Shown: one piece after another, positions 11,930-24,525 of the stretch
How positions within the stretch are numbered: the first letter of the stretch is position 1
Layout of the letters: the number at the start of each line of letters is the position of its first letter
Origin: Liolophura sinensis
Taxonomy: Eukaryota; Mollusca; Polyplacophora; Chitonida; Chitonidae
Assembly (NCBI RefSeq): GCF_032854445.1
Contig: NC_088295.1
Span: forward strand, 93,613,805-93,677,804
Direction of reading: 5' to 3'
DNA: 64,000 nt
Made by a program: the position numbers and the translations under genes
The notes under the pieces: model-generated
What the model saw: the letters and a program-made list of their open reading frames with translations, nothing else
The model's database searches: none
Told to the model about the DNA's origin: nothing

Positions 11930-12810
11930 CATCATGTCATTGATGGGGTGATGGATGGTTTTGCCGTCTTGGATTAGGTCATTGGTGCGGTAATGGATGG
12001 TATTGCTATCTTTAAATGTTTCATTAATACGGTAATGGACGGTATTGCCGTCTTGGATTAGGTGATTGATACTGTAATGGATGGTCTTTAATGACGTCAC
12101 TGATGCTGTAGTGGATGGTATTGCTGTTTTGATAAAGTCATTGATGCTGTAGTGGATGGTATTGCCGTCTTTGATGAGGTCATTGATGCTGTAGTGGATG
12201 GTATCGCCGTCCTTGATGAGGTCATTGATGCTGTAGTGGATGCTATCACCATCTTTGATTAGGTCATTGATGCTGTAGTGGATGGTATCGCCGTCTTTGA
12301 TGAGGTCATTGATGCTGTAGTGGATGGTATTGCCGTCCTTGATTAGATCATGGATACTGCAGTGGATGGTATCGCCGTCTTTGATGAGGTCATTGATGCT
12401 TTAGTGGATGGTATCGCCGTCTTTGATGAGGTCATTGATGCTGTAGTGGATGGTATTGCCGTCTTTGATGAGGTCATTGATGCTGTAGTGGATGGTATCG
12501 CCGTCTTTGATGAGGTCATTGATGCTTTAGTGGATGGTATCGCCGTCTTTGATGAGGTCATTGATGCTGTAGTGGATGGTATCGCCGTCTTTGATGAGGT
12601 CATTGATGCTGTAGTGGATGATATTGCCGTTCTTGATTAGGCCATTGATGCTGTAGTGGATGGTATTGCCGTCTTTGATTAGGTCATTGATGCTGTTGTT
12701 GATGGAATTGCCGTCTTTGATGAGGTACTGCCGTTGCGGTAGTGGATGGTATTGTCTTCTTTGATTAGGTCACTGATGCGGTAGTGGATGGTATTGACGT
12801 CTTTGATATC
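11930..12810. repeat. 42-bp minisatellite
   Basis: About 21 units around gtcattgatgctgtagtgga followed by tggtatcgccgtctttgatg and ag. The unit is 14 codons long, so the array is open on both strands (VDGIAVFDEVIDAV repeats on plus). The translation is not protein-like beyond the repeat. The same unit appears inverted at 24335-24525. Confidence 0.93.
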
Positions 12811-13268
12811 AGTCCTTGACGAGTTTTCACTAAGACAAGCAAGAGTATACGTATACATGTACGAATGGAATGTGTGTAAAAAGGGAGGAGATTACATACA
12901 AAAGCGATATCACGCCAAAATATTCCACAAACTTATTTTATAGTCTTATAGTCATTCTTTTTTTCACATATTTACATATCAAAATTCAGAGAAGATAATC
13001 CCTGATTAAGCAACTTCGAAATATAAACTTTGATTTAAGGTTGGTTTTTAAATCAAACGGATTTTGTGAGTATATATGCTTAGATTTCATTCGGTTTAAT
13101 TTAATACTTTGAGTCAGTTATTAAACTTGAGTTCGTTGCAAAGAATCTAAGGATGTATAAGTAGATTTAATTGATTTTCTTGTAAAATCTATAATAATAT
13201 CATAACAGAATATTGGTATGTCATGTAACCACCTCAAAATTTGCCTATCTTCGTGATTGTCTTTTCAG
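12811..13268. other. AT-rich intron stretch
   Basis: Unique AT-rich sequence between the 42-bp array and the Ig4 second-half exon, ending in the acceptor tgtcttttcag. Nothing else seen. Confidence 0.6.
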
Positions 13269-13428
13269 CGGAGTCGCCGAGTGGTCCTAAATCTACAAAG
13301 GGGAGAGAAGAAGTCCGTGTTTAAGGTGACTATCAAAAAAGTGACCCAGGCAGACGCTGGTGTCTACATCTGCTCAGCCAGTAACTCCGAGGGCACAGTA
13401 CGCCAACAGTTTAACCTCACCATACAAG
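13269..13428 (+). CDS. Ig4, second-half exon
   Basis: Acceptor tgtcttttcag|cgga, donor tacaag|gtacgc, 160 nt, phase 0 to 1. Reads RSRRVVLNLQRG, then VTQADAGVYICSASNS, then QFNLTIQ. The F-strand cysteine and the GTVRQQF ending are shared with the Ig1-Ig5 subfamily. The frame is intact. Confidence 0.9.
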
Positions 13429-13789
13429 GTACGCACCTGTCCTCGGCCATGTCCTCTCCTCGGCGGAAACATCCTCAGTCTTCTGCTTAAACAGTTTCTG
13501 CACCTATACACGTTCTCTTTCCAGGAATTCTTTGTTAACTAAAACTATTTCAAGTAAACGATAATTTTTAATCGAATGTAAGTTAAAAGAAACCTAAAAG
13601 TAAAACATACTGCTTGTCGGCAAAACAAAATTGAACGCCAGTCTTCATTACAAGTGACAACCATAAATCGTCTTCTTGTCGCAAAACCATGCCCCTTGGA
13701 TTTTCTAAAAAAATATAGAATCACTTCAATAAGTATTTGTTGTCTTTTTCCCATATTCTGTGTTGCAGATTATCATTTGTTCAGTAGAT

Positions 13790-16080
13790 CATGCCATTCC
13801 GTTCTGTTCCACTGTCATTGTATCACGGCCTGTCACTTGCTGTTCTAGATGGGATCATGGCTTTACGTTCTGTTCCACTGTCATTTTGTCACGGGCTGTC
13901 ACTTACTGTTCTAGTTGTAATCACACATTCCGTTCTGGTGTCATTGTATCACGGGCTGTCACTTAGTGTTCTAGCTGCAATCACACATTCAGTTCTGTTC
14001 CTCTGTCATTGTGTCATGGGCTGTCACTTGCTGTTCTAGATGGGATCATGGCTTTACGTTCTGTTCCACTGTCATTGTGTCACGGGCTGTCACTTGCTGC
14101 TCTAGATGGGATCATGGCCTTACGTTCTGTTCCTCTGTCATTGTGTCACGGGCTGTCACTTGCTGTTCTTGATGGGGTCATGGCTTTACGTTTTGTTCCA
14201 CCCTCATTGTGTCACGGCCCGTCACTTGCTGTTCTTGACGGGATCATGGCTTTACGTTCTGTTCCATTCTCATTGTGTCACGGTCCGTTACTTGTTGTTC
14301 TTGATGGGGTCATGGCTTTACGTTTAGTTCCACTCTCATTATGTCACGGGCCGTCACTTGCTGTTCTTGATGGGATCATGCTTTACGTTCTGTTCCACTG
14401 TCATTGTGTCACGGGCTGTCACTTGCTGTTCTTGATGGGGTCATGGCTTTACGTTTTGTTCCACTCTCAATGTGTCACGGGCCGTCACGTGCTGTTCTTG
14501 ATGGGATCATGGCTTTACGTTTTGTTCCACCCTCATTGTGTCACGGTCCGTCACTTGTTGTTCTTGATGGGGTCATGGCTTTGCGTTTTGTTCCACTCTC
14601 ATTTTGTCACGGGCCGTCACTTGTTGTTCTTGATGGGACCATGGCTTTACGTTTTGTTCCATTCTCATTGTGTCACGGGCTGTTACATACTGTTCTATAT
14701 GGGATCATGGCTTTACGTTCTGTTCCACTCTTATTGTGTCACGGGCTGTCACTTGCTGTTAAAGATGGGATCATGGCTTTACGTTCTGCTCCACTGTCAT
14801 TGTGTCACGGGCTGTCACTTACTGTTCTAGATGGAATCATGGCTTTACGTTTTGTTCCACCCTCATTGTGTCACGGCCCGTCACTTGCTGTTCTTGACGG
14901 GATCATGGCTTTACGTTCAGTTCCATTCTCATTATGTCACGGTCCGTTACTTGTTGTTCTTGATGGAATCATGGCTTTACGTTTAGTTCCACCCTCATTA
15001 TGACACGGGCCGTCACTTGCCGTTCTTGATGGGATCATGCTTTACGTTCTGTTCCACTGTCATTGTGTCATGGGCCGTCACTTGCCGTTCTAGATGGGGT
15101 CATGGCTTTACGTTTTGTTCCACTCTCATTGTGTCACGGGCTGTCACGTGCTGTTCTTGATGGGATCATGGCTTTACGTTTTGTTCCACCCTCATTGTGT
15201 CACGGTCCGTCACTTGTTGTTCTTGATGGAATCACGGCTTTACGTTTTGTTCCACCCTCCTTATATCACGGGCCGTCACTTGCTGTTCTAGTTGGGATCA
15301 TGCTTTACGTTTTGTTCCACTCTCATTGTGTCACGGGCTGTCACTTGCCGTTCTAGATGGGGTCATGGCTTTGCGTTTTGTTCCACTCTCATTTTGTCAC
15401 GGGCCGTCACTTGTTGTTCTTGATGGGACCATGGCTTTACGTTTTGTTCCATTCTCATTGTGTCACGGGCTGTTACTTACTGTTCTAGATGGGATCATGG
15501 CTTTACGTTCTGTTCCACTCTTATTGTGTCACGGGCTGTCACTTGCTGTTCTAGATGGGATCATGGCTTTACGTTCTGCTCCACTGTCATTGTGTCGCGG
15601 GCTGTCACTTACTGTTCTAGATGGAATCATGGCTTTACGTTTTGTTCCACTGTCATTGTGTCACGGGCTGTCACTTGCTGTTCTTGATGGGATCATGGCA
15701 TTCCGTTCTGTTTTATTGTTACTGTGAATGAATGGCAATGGCAATATTTCGGCCATATCGTGGCAACATTGTTAAAGTGTCACGAGATGTCACTTTCTGT
15801 TCTAGTTGTGATTATGGCATTTTGTTCTGTTCCACTGTCATTGTGTCACGGACTGTCACTTGCTGTTCTAGTTGTGATCATGGCATTCCTTTATGCTCCA
15901 CTGGTAATGTGTCATGGGCTGTCACTTACTGTTATAGTTGTGATCATGGCATTTTGTTTTTCCCTCTGTCAATGTGTCACGGATTGTCGCAATGTGTCAA
16001 GGGCTATCACTCACTTTTCTAGTTGTGACCGTGGCATTTTGTTCTGTTCCACTGCCATTGTGTCACGAGGTGTCACTATA
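13790..16080. repeat. 66-bp minisatellite, about 34 copies
   Basis: Units around gttctagatgggatcatggc, tttacgttctgttccactgt and cattgtgtcacgggctgtca. As 66 is a multiple of three, the array gives long open frames of 22-residue repeats (273 codons at 14009-14830). These have no start context, splice signals or protein-like composition and are not annotated as genes. It lies in the Ig4-Ig5 intron. Confidence 0.95.
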
Positions 16081-16831
16081 GACATATTGGAGAAACGACA
16101 CACAGTGCTTCTGAGCTATTTAAGGGTTTAACAAATTTGTATTAGTGTGTAAGTGCGCATTCTCGGGATTTGACTCGGTAGTAAGAAGTTTCAGCTGCAT
16201 CGGGCTACGCAACCAACACCAAGACGAAGGTGTTCTCTTTCACTCCCTGTGCAGAGGTAATGCGTTTTAGACAAACGACAAACTTTGGCGACAAACTTTG
16301 GTAATTGCTGTTGACCTATATATTTCACAGCTGCGTACGTGTGACGTCGTGTCTTTTTTTTGATTGATGTCGAAATGTAAAATTGCACTGTACATGTATT
16401 ATGACGTCATACCCATGAGCTCAGACTGGAACGTCTTGAAACAAATGTCTCTTTTCCCACGTCCTAGCGTCTGAGTGTAAAATATCAAACATATGAAAAC
16501 ATAGGCGATATGTATTAAGTGTGAGGAGTAACACTTTCATCGCTGATATGAAACAAATCTAACAGGTAAACAAACTCAAATACTTTTATTTGTAGAAAAG
16601 CCATGAACCGATATCATCCGGGCAGGTAAACGCACCGACCGGTGTCTTGCGTGACACAGTCGATTTTGTTTGAAAGGTCGTCTCTATTTAATATGTATAT
16701 TTGCACACGGCCCGTAGATAGCAGCAGGGTAGAATCTACAATACAGCATAGGCATGCTGGAGAAACCTTGTACAATGTCAGTCCGCTTTGAAAAATACCA
16801 GTTTCATCAAATATGAACTTCCCTCTTGTAG
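16081..16831. other. unique intron stretch before Ig5
   Basis: About 750 bases of unique sequence after the 66-bp array, ending in the acceptor ccctcttgtag. I see no gene or mobile element. Confidence 0.6.
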
Positions 16832-17007
16832 AACATGCTGTTGCCGGCAAGGGTTTACCTAAGATGGAGGATGTAACTGTCGTGAGGACTGGACCTAGCA
16901 ATGAAAACGCTGTGATCACGTGTTCTGCTACAGGAAGTCCGCCACCAGATGTCAAATTATACAAACAGATATCTAGCGAAAAGGACAAAGAATATCAAGA
17001 GCTTGAG
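16832..17007 (+). CDS. Ig5, first-half exon, Trp position replaced
   Basis: Acceptor ccctcttgtag|aacat (phase 1), donor cttgag|gtttgt (phase 0, a weak donor), 176 nt. Reads GLPKMEDVTVVRTG, VITCSATGSPPP and VKLYKQ. The cysteine is present, but the usual core tryptophan (LW in Ig1, Ig2 and Ig4) is tyrosine here. The frame is otherwise clean, and the domain clearly belongs to the Ig1-Ig4 subfamily. Confidence 0.86.
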
Positions 17008-17650
17008 GTTTGTTACCGTAATCAATTCATCTACTCATTGATGTCACCGGAATTGAAGGTGGAGAAAATATAAAAGTTACGTTATCGCCTGGTGAAGTTT
17101 CAGATGGAAGACTTTGAAAAGTTAGTTGTAATTATCGTCTTTTTTTTCTCTTTAAGCGGAAAAGCCGTTTAAGAAAAATCTTTGCGTGTTGCGTGTTTGG
17201 GACCATTTCTTGATATATATTTCCTTTGCGTAATAATATTCTAAGTGAAGAAGAAACTCATGTTTAGAAAATATATTTGTGCTAGAATTTTGTCTTTTTA
17301 GTTAACAGATGTGTACAACCTGAGTTTTAATTATATTTATGTTTTATAAATGTTATCATAAATCAGATTAAATGCATGTGCTTAAACGTCAACATCATAT
17401 TTACGTTCAAGTACATTTAGTACACATGCACCATATCATTCTTGGAACATTTTTATGCAAACATGATAAATACCAAGAGGTGGATCCCAAATAGACAAAT
17501 AGACACCTTACACACATAAATATCCTTTAACCTTAAAAGAAAAAATTGAAAAGATGATAATAAAAACCACATTTGTAAATACTTTCTCACATTTTTATTT
17601 TATGTTAGCATTGTTGTTATATTTTCTTCTCCTTTAATCAGTTTACACTG
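17008..17650. other. AT-rich intron stretch
   Basis: Unique AT-rich sequence after the Ig5 first half; no feature recognised. Confidence 0.55.
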
Positions 17651-18800
17651 GACATGAACTGTCACTATGCCAGTGACCACTTGACATAAGACATGTTTTC
17701 CCCGCTCTGTCACTGATGTGACCTTTAATCCATTGACATTGGACATGTTTTTCTCTCCTCAGTCAGGGATGTGGCCATTTATCCATGGACATCAGACATG
17801 TTTTCCTTCCTCAGTCACTGATGTGGCCATTGATCCATGGACATCGGACACGTTTCCCCTCCCCTTTCATTGATGTGGCCATTGATCCAGGGACATTGGA
17901 CATGTTTTCCCTCGTCAGTCACTGATGTGACCATTAATCCTTTGACATTGGACATGTTTCCCCTCCTCAGCCACTGATGTGACCATTGATCCATGGACAT
18001 CGGACACGTTTCCCCTCCTCAGTCACTGATGTGACCATTGATCCATGGACATCGGACATGTTTTCCCTCCCCATTCACTGATGTGGCCATTAATCCAATG
18101 ATATTGGACATCTTTTCCCTCCTGAGTCACGGATTTGACCTTTGATCCATGGACATCAGACATGTTTTCCCTCCTCAGTCACTGATGTGACCATTGATCT
18201 GTTGACATTGGGCATGTATGTGGTCATTAATTCATTGACATCAGACTTGTTTTCCGTCCTCATTCACTGATGTGACCATTATCCATTGACATTGGACTTG
18301 TTTTCCCTTCTCAGACACTGATGTGACTATTGATCCATGGACATTGGACATGTTTTCCCTCCCCATTCACTGATGTGACCATTGATCCAGGGACATTGGA
18401 CAAGTTTTCCCTTGTAAGTCACTGATGTGACCATTAATCCATTGACATTGGACATGTTTCCCTCCTCAGTCACTGATGTGACCATGAATCCATGGTCATT
18501 GGACATGTTTTCCCTCCCCATTCACGGATGTGACCATTGATCCAGGGACATTGGACAAGTTGTCCCTTGTTAGTCACTGATGTGACCATTAATCCATTGA
18601 CATTGGACATGTTTCCCTCCTCAGTCACTGATGTGACCATTGATCCAGGGACATTGGACAAGTTGTCCTTTGTTAGTCACTGATGTGACCATTAATCCAT
18701 TGACATTGGACATGTTTCCCTCCTCAGTCACTGATGTGACCATTAATCCATGAACATTGGACCTGTTTTCCCTGCTCTGTCACCAATGTGATCTTGATTC
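17650..18800. repeat. 52-bp minisatellite with acceptor-like motif
   Basis: About 22 units around tgatgtgaccattgatccat, ggacattggacatgttttcc and ctcctcagtcac. Most units contain ttttccctcctcag or ttccctcctcag, a pyrimidine tract followed by CAG that resembles a 3' splice site. The real acceptor for the next exon (gatttgtag at 19007) is different, so I cannot derive the unit from that border. Confidence 0.9.
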
Positions 18801-19007
18801 AATTGACAGTTCGCGTGTTCCCTTTTCCGTATAAATAATAAACCAGTTGCTCGGTATTTTTATTTTATAGTCAAGTCTCTTTAGGTTAAATCACATTGTG
18901 AAAATAAAGTATGATACTTTGTAGAATGCGTTTGACTGAGATACCTGTGGGTTTTACAGATGCTGTCTCACGCTCTGACTTGTAATGTACCCTTGTTTGA
19001 TTTGTAG

Positions 19008-19167
19008 ACGGGGGGTCGTTTGATACTGAACGAGTCACCGGGAGCCAGCGGTACAATATTGACTCTACTTGTGATGAACGTACTTCCAGAGGACTCCGGG
19101 GTTTACATGTGTGAAGCCAGCAACACAGGTGGCACAGTGCGCCAGAGCTTCCGCTGGGGCATTGAAG
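19008..19167 (+). CDS. Ig5, second-half exon
   Basis: Acceptor gatttgtag|acggg, donor attgaag|gtggga, 160 nt, phase 0 to 1. Reads TGGRLILNESPG, then VLPEDSGVYMCEASNT, then GTVRQSF: intact E-F-G strands with cysteine. It completes the Ig5 domain begun at 16832. Confidence 0.9.
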
Positions 19168-20443
19168 GTGGGAACCAGCAAACTGCGCATGGCAGTTGAT
19201 CTCTCACTCTCTCCTGCTGTGCTCCTCATTCACAGGGCTGTGCCAGAAAAAAGACAGAAAGGAATTGGAACTGTTCTCTTGAATACCAAAGATACTCACG
19301 GACTAAACACTTATAGACGATGATCAGAAATACAGAACATTTTAAAATAGGCTACGCGGTGTGTTTGTTATTTTGGCAGTACATGGCTGGGATGACAAAT
19401 TACTGCATTCCACTGACAATAAGTTGGGGTTAAGACAGGGCTGTTCCAGTATCAGAATAATATTAAGCCGTCGTTTCAATCTAAGATTAAACCTGCAATC
19501 TAAGATTGTCTAAATTAAACATTCCCCTCCCCCCTCCTCTTTTTTTCTGGAACAGTCCTTCTCTTTAACATTGTCTTTTGTCTGCTGTAAAAGATTTCCG
19601 GTGAATATTCAACTTTTGGTGTAACAAAGAACGCATTATATGTGTAGGCATTTCTAAAATATACTTTTCTATTTGGGTAGATGTCTAGAGCCAAGTTGTA
19701 CCGTTTTGTTTTCATTTTGTTGTTCCAAACAGAGATACATGCATGCAATGCTTGGTTGAAAAGTCTTTTTGTTTCTCCCAATGTATTTTACCAATGTAAT
19801 TTATGTTATGGTGGCGATGTCATCAGTTACCTACCATTGATTTGCGCCTGTGATTTGCCTCTTCTCTATAGTATGGTCAGCAAAACATAGATGTAATTTC
19901 ACTTCGTAAAGACCACTTTCATTGAGGATTTTAGTGTTGATCTGAAAAGACTTAATTTCACAAGACACTGAGCAGTCCATTTTTATAAACATTCTTAAAG
20001 TATTCCGCTTTTGTGCAGGGTTAACATTTATACGCGACTGGAGAAAATGTCGTTTTACTGCTGTACTGTCGCAGATGATTCTTCCACCAATAAGAATAAA
20101 GCATCAATCAGAAAAAGATTTCAACATGTCATTTACATATTGAGCCTCCAGTACAAAGCCACAGGAAAACTATACTGTTTCTTTCTCAAGACAAAGCTAT
20201 CACCCTTGTCCACAACCACGAACGACACTAGACTTACTCTGTGAATATGAACTTGAAACGAACTTGTCCGTAATCATTCCACCTATCTTTCTTATTAAAA
20301 GTTACAGCAGTTGCTGAACTTGAAGAATTTTGTTTTGTTCGTTTTCTGACATGAGATGTCCGCGGGCTAGTTACTGTTTTCACCTCAAGGCACCATACTC
20401 AGACGTGTAAATCACATGCATTTACCATTGATTTGCTTTGTAG
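19168..20443. other. intron Ig5-Ig6
   Basis: About 1.3 kb of unique, AT-rich sequence. I see no array, mobile element or convincing coding sequence. Confidence 0.55.
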
Positions 20444-20619
20444 CTGCACAGTCAGACAGTCCTGATCTTCCGCAAATAACCTCCCTCACCTCTGAACCCG
20501 CTGACCCAGATACAGGTCACGTGGTTCTCAGATGCGTGGTGAGCAGCGTGTCAACCCCGGAGATGAAGTGGTGGAAACTTGCCTCTAGTCAACTGGCGGC
20601 AGAATATGAAATCATATTT
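20444..20619 (+). CDS. Ig6, first-half exon
   Basis: Acceptor ttgctttgtag|ctgca (phase 1), donor catattt|gtaagt (phase 0), 176 nt. Reads PQITSLTSEP, VVLRCVVSSV and MKWWKLASS, with cysteine and the double tryptophan found in Ig7, Ig9 and Ig10. A 7.9-kb intron separates it from its second half at 28509. Confidence 0.87.
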
Positions 20620-20789
20620 GTAAGTTATCCGTACTACTGAATAGTAGGCCTACGTAGAGCGTGGGAAAAATGGGTCATACATCAGCAGATCAACCGGCTT
20701 TACACCTGAATCATAGGTTTTGGTGTAAAGCAAACTATTACTGGTTAATTAAATGTTTTATAAAAGTACAGATTAGAGTAGCTGACTGC

Positions 20790-21290
20790 CATCACTTAAA
20801 TCTAAATGGCAGCAAATAACAGGCAACATGACACCTTTTTCTGGGCAGTATGACAGCAGATAACTGGCAACACCACACATTATTCTGGGCAGTATGACAG
20901 CAGATAATTGGCAACACGACGCCTTATCCTGAACAGTATGACAGCAGATAACAGACAACACGACACCTTATCCTGTGCAGTATAACAACAGATAACTGGC
21001 AACGGAACACCTTGTTTTTGGACAGTATGACAGCTGATAACTGGCAACACGATGCCTTATCCAGTGCAGTATAACCAACAGATAACTGGCAACGGGACAC
21101 CTTGTTTTTGGACAGTATGACAGGAGATAACTGGCAACATGACACCTTATTCTCTGCAGAATGACAGCAGATAACTGACAACACGACACCTTATTCTGGG
21201 CTGTATGATAGCAGATAACTGGCAACACGACACCGTATTCTGAGCAGTATGATAGCAGATAACTGGCTTCACGACACCTTATTATAGACA
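20790..21290. repeat. 44-bp minisatellite, about 11 copies
   Basis: Units around cagcagataactggcaacac, gacaccttattctgggcagt and atga. Lies in the Ig6 intron and shows no likeness to the preceding exon end. Confidence 0.9.
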
Positions 21291-22860
21291 TAATCTGAAT
21301 GCCTTGTATATTTATCCGGTGTTCAAGATCTTAGAGGTTTAACCCAGGATCACTTCTCTTCACTCTCCGTTAATCAGCCTAGATTCTGTACATTTTGGCC
21401 GTTTGTCTTGTAGCGATTTGTAACCGCATCGTTCCTACAAAAACCTAGGGCTCTCACTGGGGTAAAAGGTGGGGTTCATTGCGCCAGATTGACACACGGG
21501 TTCGATGTAAACTATCCTACCTGCTTTATTAAACAAGCATTGTAATATGACTTGAGAATTGTTAAGTGCCACGTGAAACCCCAGGCGTGCACTATGTGTC
21601 TGTTAAACAAAGCATGGGATGTTTTGTAAAACTAAGCCGCAGCCATAAATGTTCAAACTGTGTAATTACGTAAGCAGTTTATCAGTATCACTGATCAATG
21701 CAATAAAGGAATGGCGTCTTCATTGAGCGTTAATGGACCATAAATGTAATGTGACGATTGGAAAATAAGTTGTCTGACACGACATATACCATACACATTT
21801 CAGTCGTCAATATTGTGTGAATGCATTTACGAAGTCGACGAGTCTTACCACCGCTCAAACGTCAAACATCACCTTGGTTCGATACACTCCACTCCTCCAG
21901 CTCTAGGTAAAGTTACCAAAAACTGGTCAGTGCATGGCTGGTGGCGTACACGCGCCCACCTATCACGCATGACATGTTCGGTGGGTGAAAAGGTGTGGAC
22001 AGTGCTGATCCTGGTTAGGGTGTAAGGTTTTGCATTTACCGGTACCCGTAGGCAGTAATGATGTGGGCCCTCTGTGCTCTGGTATTGTTATCTTGAAACA
22101 CAAGCCATGCGCACCACATGTGTTTACAGTAGTACTGGCCACAGGATCGACCTGTTCCCAGGGACTATATAAAGGTGTTCTGCCGGCCGGATCTATCTTG
22201 CTCTACACTACAACTGGCCCACCCCAAAACTACCACGCCTTGAACGTTCATTGTGTCGTCGTCACACTGTGTTGCCCCTGTCACGGGAATGTACCAGCAA
22301 TGCCGCTTTTTACACCAACGACGTTTGGCAATATAATAGACGTCAGACGTGGACCTTGGGTATCATGCGTGTGAATTCTCTGTGTAGCCGATTACGACTC
22401 GTCTGACCACTTACCCTCAGAACAATATCTCTTTGAATCTGATCTCCAGTTTGTACACGGTTTCTTAACGCCACTATTTTGGTGAAAACATCCTGAGAGC
22501 AGTTGTCGCCCTTGGTTGACCTCAGCGACGTCTGGCATGGACGAAACCCGGCATTATAATGCTCGCATTTAGCTCATAACTGATGTGACACATTTAGAAT
22601 CCATGCCATTATAGTATGTCCTGTGCCAGTCTGCAACATGCCAGTAGAGGCAGTATATCTTTGAACTGAAAAGACAGACTCATTGCTGGCATGTTTAAAT
22701 GCGAATTTCGTCAAACACCCAAACAGAATCATGAGCCAAATCCTGCAGTGCCACTGATGAATTTTACGTAATACACAAGCAGTGTAACTCCGAAAAAAGA
22801 CTTCATTGTGACTCAGTATTTCAGCATTTTATTTAGCCATCATCAGGATAGTGTTCAAAA
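21291..22860. other. unique intron stretch
   Basis: About 1.5 kb of unique sequence. Open frames here, including one of 114 codons at 22030-22374, show no recognisable family or splice context. Confidence 0.5.
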
Positions 22861-22964
22861 TAGAAAAGGCAATGATTTATATAAAGTGATATAGGTTGTT
22901 ATAATAATTAAACAAACAAAGCTCCTAACCAGTGATTATAAACATTATAAAACATGTGATAAGA

Positions 22965-23020
22965 GAAAAAGTCCGAGGGAGAGGAGGAGGAAGAGGAAGG
23001 GGGGGGGGGGGGGGGGACAG
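22965..23020. repeat. purine-rich low-complexity tract
   Basis: Run of GAG/GGA followed by an 18-base G homopolymer at about 23000. A likely spot for assembly error. Confidence 0.85.
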
Positions 23021-23165
23021 GGGAATAGACAGGGTATCATTGACCATATTTACATGCATACACAAACCTCACAGCAGGGTCGTTCAAAAGATCAGGGTAA
23101 TTATTATCGGAAAAGGACTAATTTTTTTTAGGCTTTTAAACCGTGATTTAAAACAGGCCTGTACC

Positions 23166-23640
23166 TCACAAAGCATCTTTAAATAGGATGTCTGACCAGT
23201 GATAAGACTGGTCTGTAATCTTTGTATTACTTAAAATAATATAGACTAGGAGGATCAATGTTATTGAGGCAGTCTGGTTGGCAAAATAGATTTGCAAGGT
23301 AATGGCACATTCAGAACATTGAGATATGTGGTTAAATACTTCACTGTGCCTGAAACCACTGTGTTCCTTGATTCTAGAGAGGAGACATCTGTCAGTTTTC
23401 CCTATGTATTCGGAAAGATACCCTGGACATGAGAACTTGTATACAACAGAGCTTTTAAACTATTTTGGAGTCAGATCTTTTGTGTTCAGGTAGAAACTGG
23501 ATTTGGTAGTCTGCCAGAGAAAGACAAACGTAACAGGTTTGTTCAAGAGAGAGCGTGTTTTAGAAATACATTTTCTAGCAAGGTACGTTCCTTCTTTACC
23601 AGTGTAAAGGAGAAGCATCCATTGTTCGGCCCAATAAACA
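23166..23640 (-). pseudogene. Penelope-like element, GIY-YIG endonuclease end
   Basis: Read leftwards, this encodes TKDLTPK, a TAG stop at 23460-23462, then VVYKFSCPG, EYIGKTDR, RIKEH and a Cys-x-x-Cys before a stop at 23166-23168. That is the order of the C-terminal GIY-YIG nuclease of Penelope-like retroelements, which nicks target DNA. The frame upstream of the TAG stays open to about 23640. No reverse transcriptase lies upstream on the same strand; the neighbouring RT piece is on the opposite strand. A dead, rearranged fragment. Confidence 0.82.
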
Positions 23641-23646
23641 TCAATA

Positions 23647-24273
23647 TTGCGCTATGGACTTAAATTCGGTCTTGCTACACAACTTAAGGACTCAGACGTG
23701 ATCATAATCGCGGAAAATATCTGGGAACAACTCCGTTATAACAACGTTCTTCCACCCAGCGATATTAAAAAGGCAAAGGTTAAGAGCTCACTCCGTGCAA
23801 TGGCCGTCAACTTTCTAGACATTGACAATAAACGCCTCAGAACCGACTCCAAACGAATTAAGGTACTTAAAGAAATGAAACGTATGTACGCCATACTAAA
23901 GCCGAACAAGGGAAGTGGTGTTCTGCTGATGAAGTGGACTGATTATTTTGACTCCTTGTTAAACTTATTTTCTAATGATAAGAAGTTCCGCAAGTTAACC
24001 AACAATCCCATACTGACTCAACCCAACACTATACAAACTTATCTGTGTACCCTACTAAAACGTGGAGATATTACGGAAGAGGAACTCCATTCCATCCGAC
24101 CCGTTACAGCTAGACCGGCTAGAGCCCACATTCTTCCTAAGATACACAAGGATTACGGCACAATTCCACCCATGCGACCGATCATAGATACTACTGGGAC
24201 TGCTTGTTATGGCGTGGGGAAGTTCTTGGCCTCATTAAAGAAGCTCATCAAGAACACATTCAAATTCACATAA
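23647..24273 (+). pseudogene. Penelope-like element, N-terminal reverse transcriptase fragment
   Basis: Open frame of about 208 codons with KPNKGSGVLLM, a basic stretch, LPKIHKD and MRPIIDTTGT, the finger-region motifs of Penelope-like reverse transcriptases. It ends before the palm motifs (no catalytic DFS or YxDD), so it is truncated. It sits head to head with the GIY-YIG fragment at 23166-23640 on the other strand. The first methionine is not necessarily the original start. Confidence 0.78.
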
Positions 24274-24334
24274 CAAGATTCACATAACAACCGATATCAA
24301 TGTATACATGTCATTGCCTGTTCAATTTTGAATA

Positions 24335-24525
24335 TAAGTGCCATGCCAATGACCTAATCCAAGACGGCAAAACCATCCATTACCGTATCAATGACCTAAT
24401 TGAAGACGGAAATATCATTCATTACCCTATCAATGATCTAATTAATAACGGCAATACCATCCATTACCGTATCAATGACCTAATCAAAGACGGCAATAAC
24501 ATATATTACCGTATCAATATAAGCG
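24335..24525. repeat. inverted copies of the 42-bp minisatellite
   Basis: Four to five units of aatgacctaatcaaagacgg with caataccatccattaccgta and tc. This is the reverse complement of the 42-bp unit at 11930-12810. It directly follows the truncated RT fragment and creates an open frame of IHYRINDLI repeats. Confidence 0.85.

Noticed and set aside
12343-12640. Repeat protein of 14-residue units on both strands
   Set aside because: 42-bp minisatellite, open in both directions by unit length.
14009-15727. Long plus-strand frames with CHGLSLAVLDGIMALRSVPL repeats
   Set aside because: Intronic 66-bp minisatellite; no splice signals, and parallel frames are equally open.
22030-22374. 114-codon plus frame as a gene
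   Set aside because: No recognisable family, no splice or start context; within the 7.9-kb Ig6 intron.
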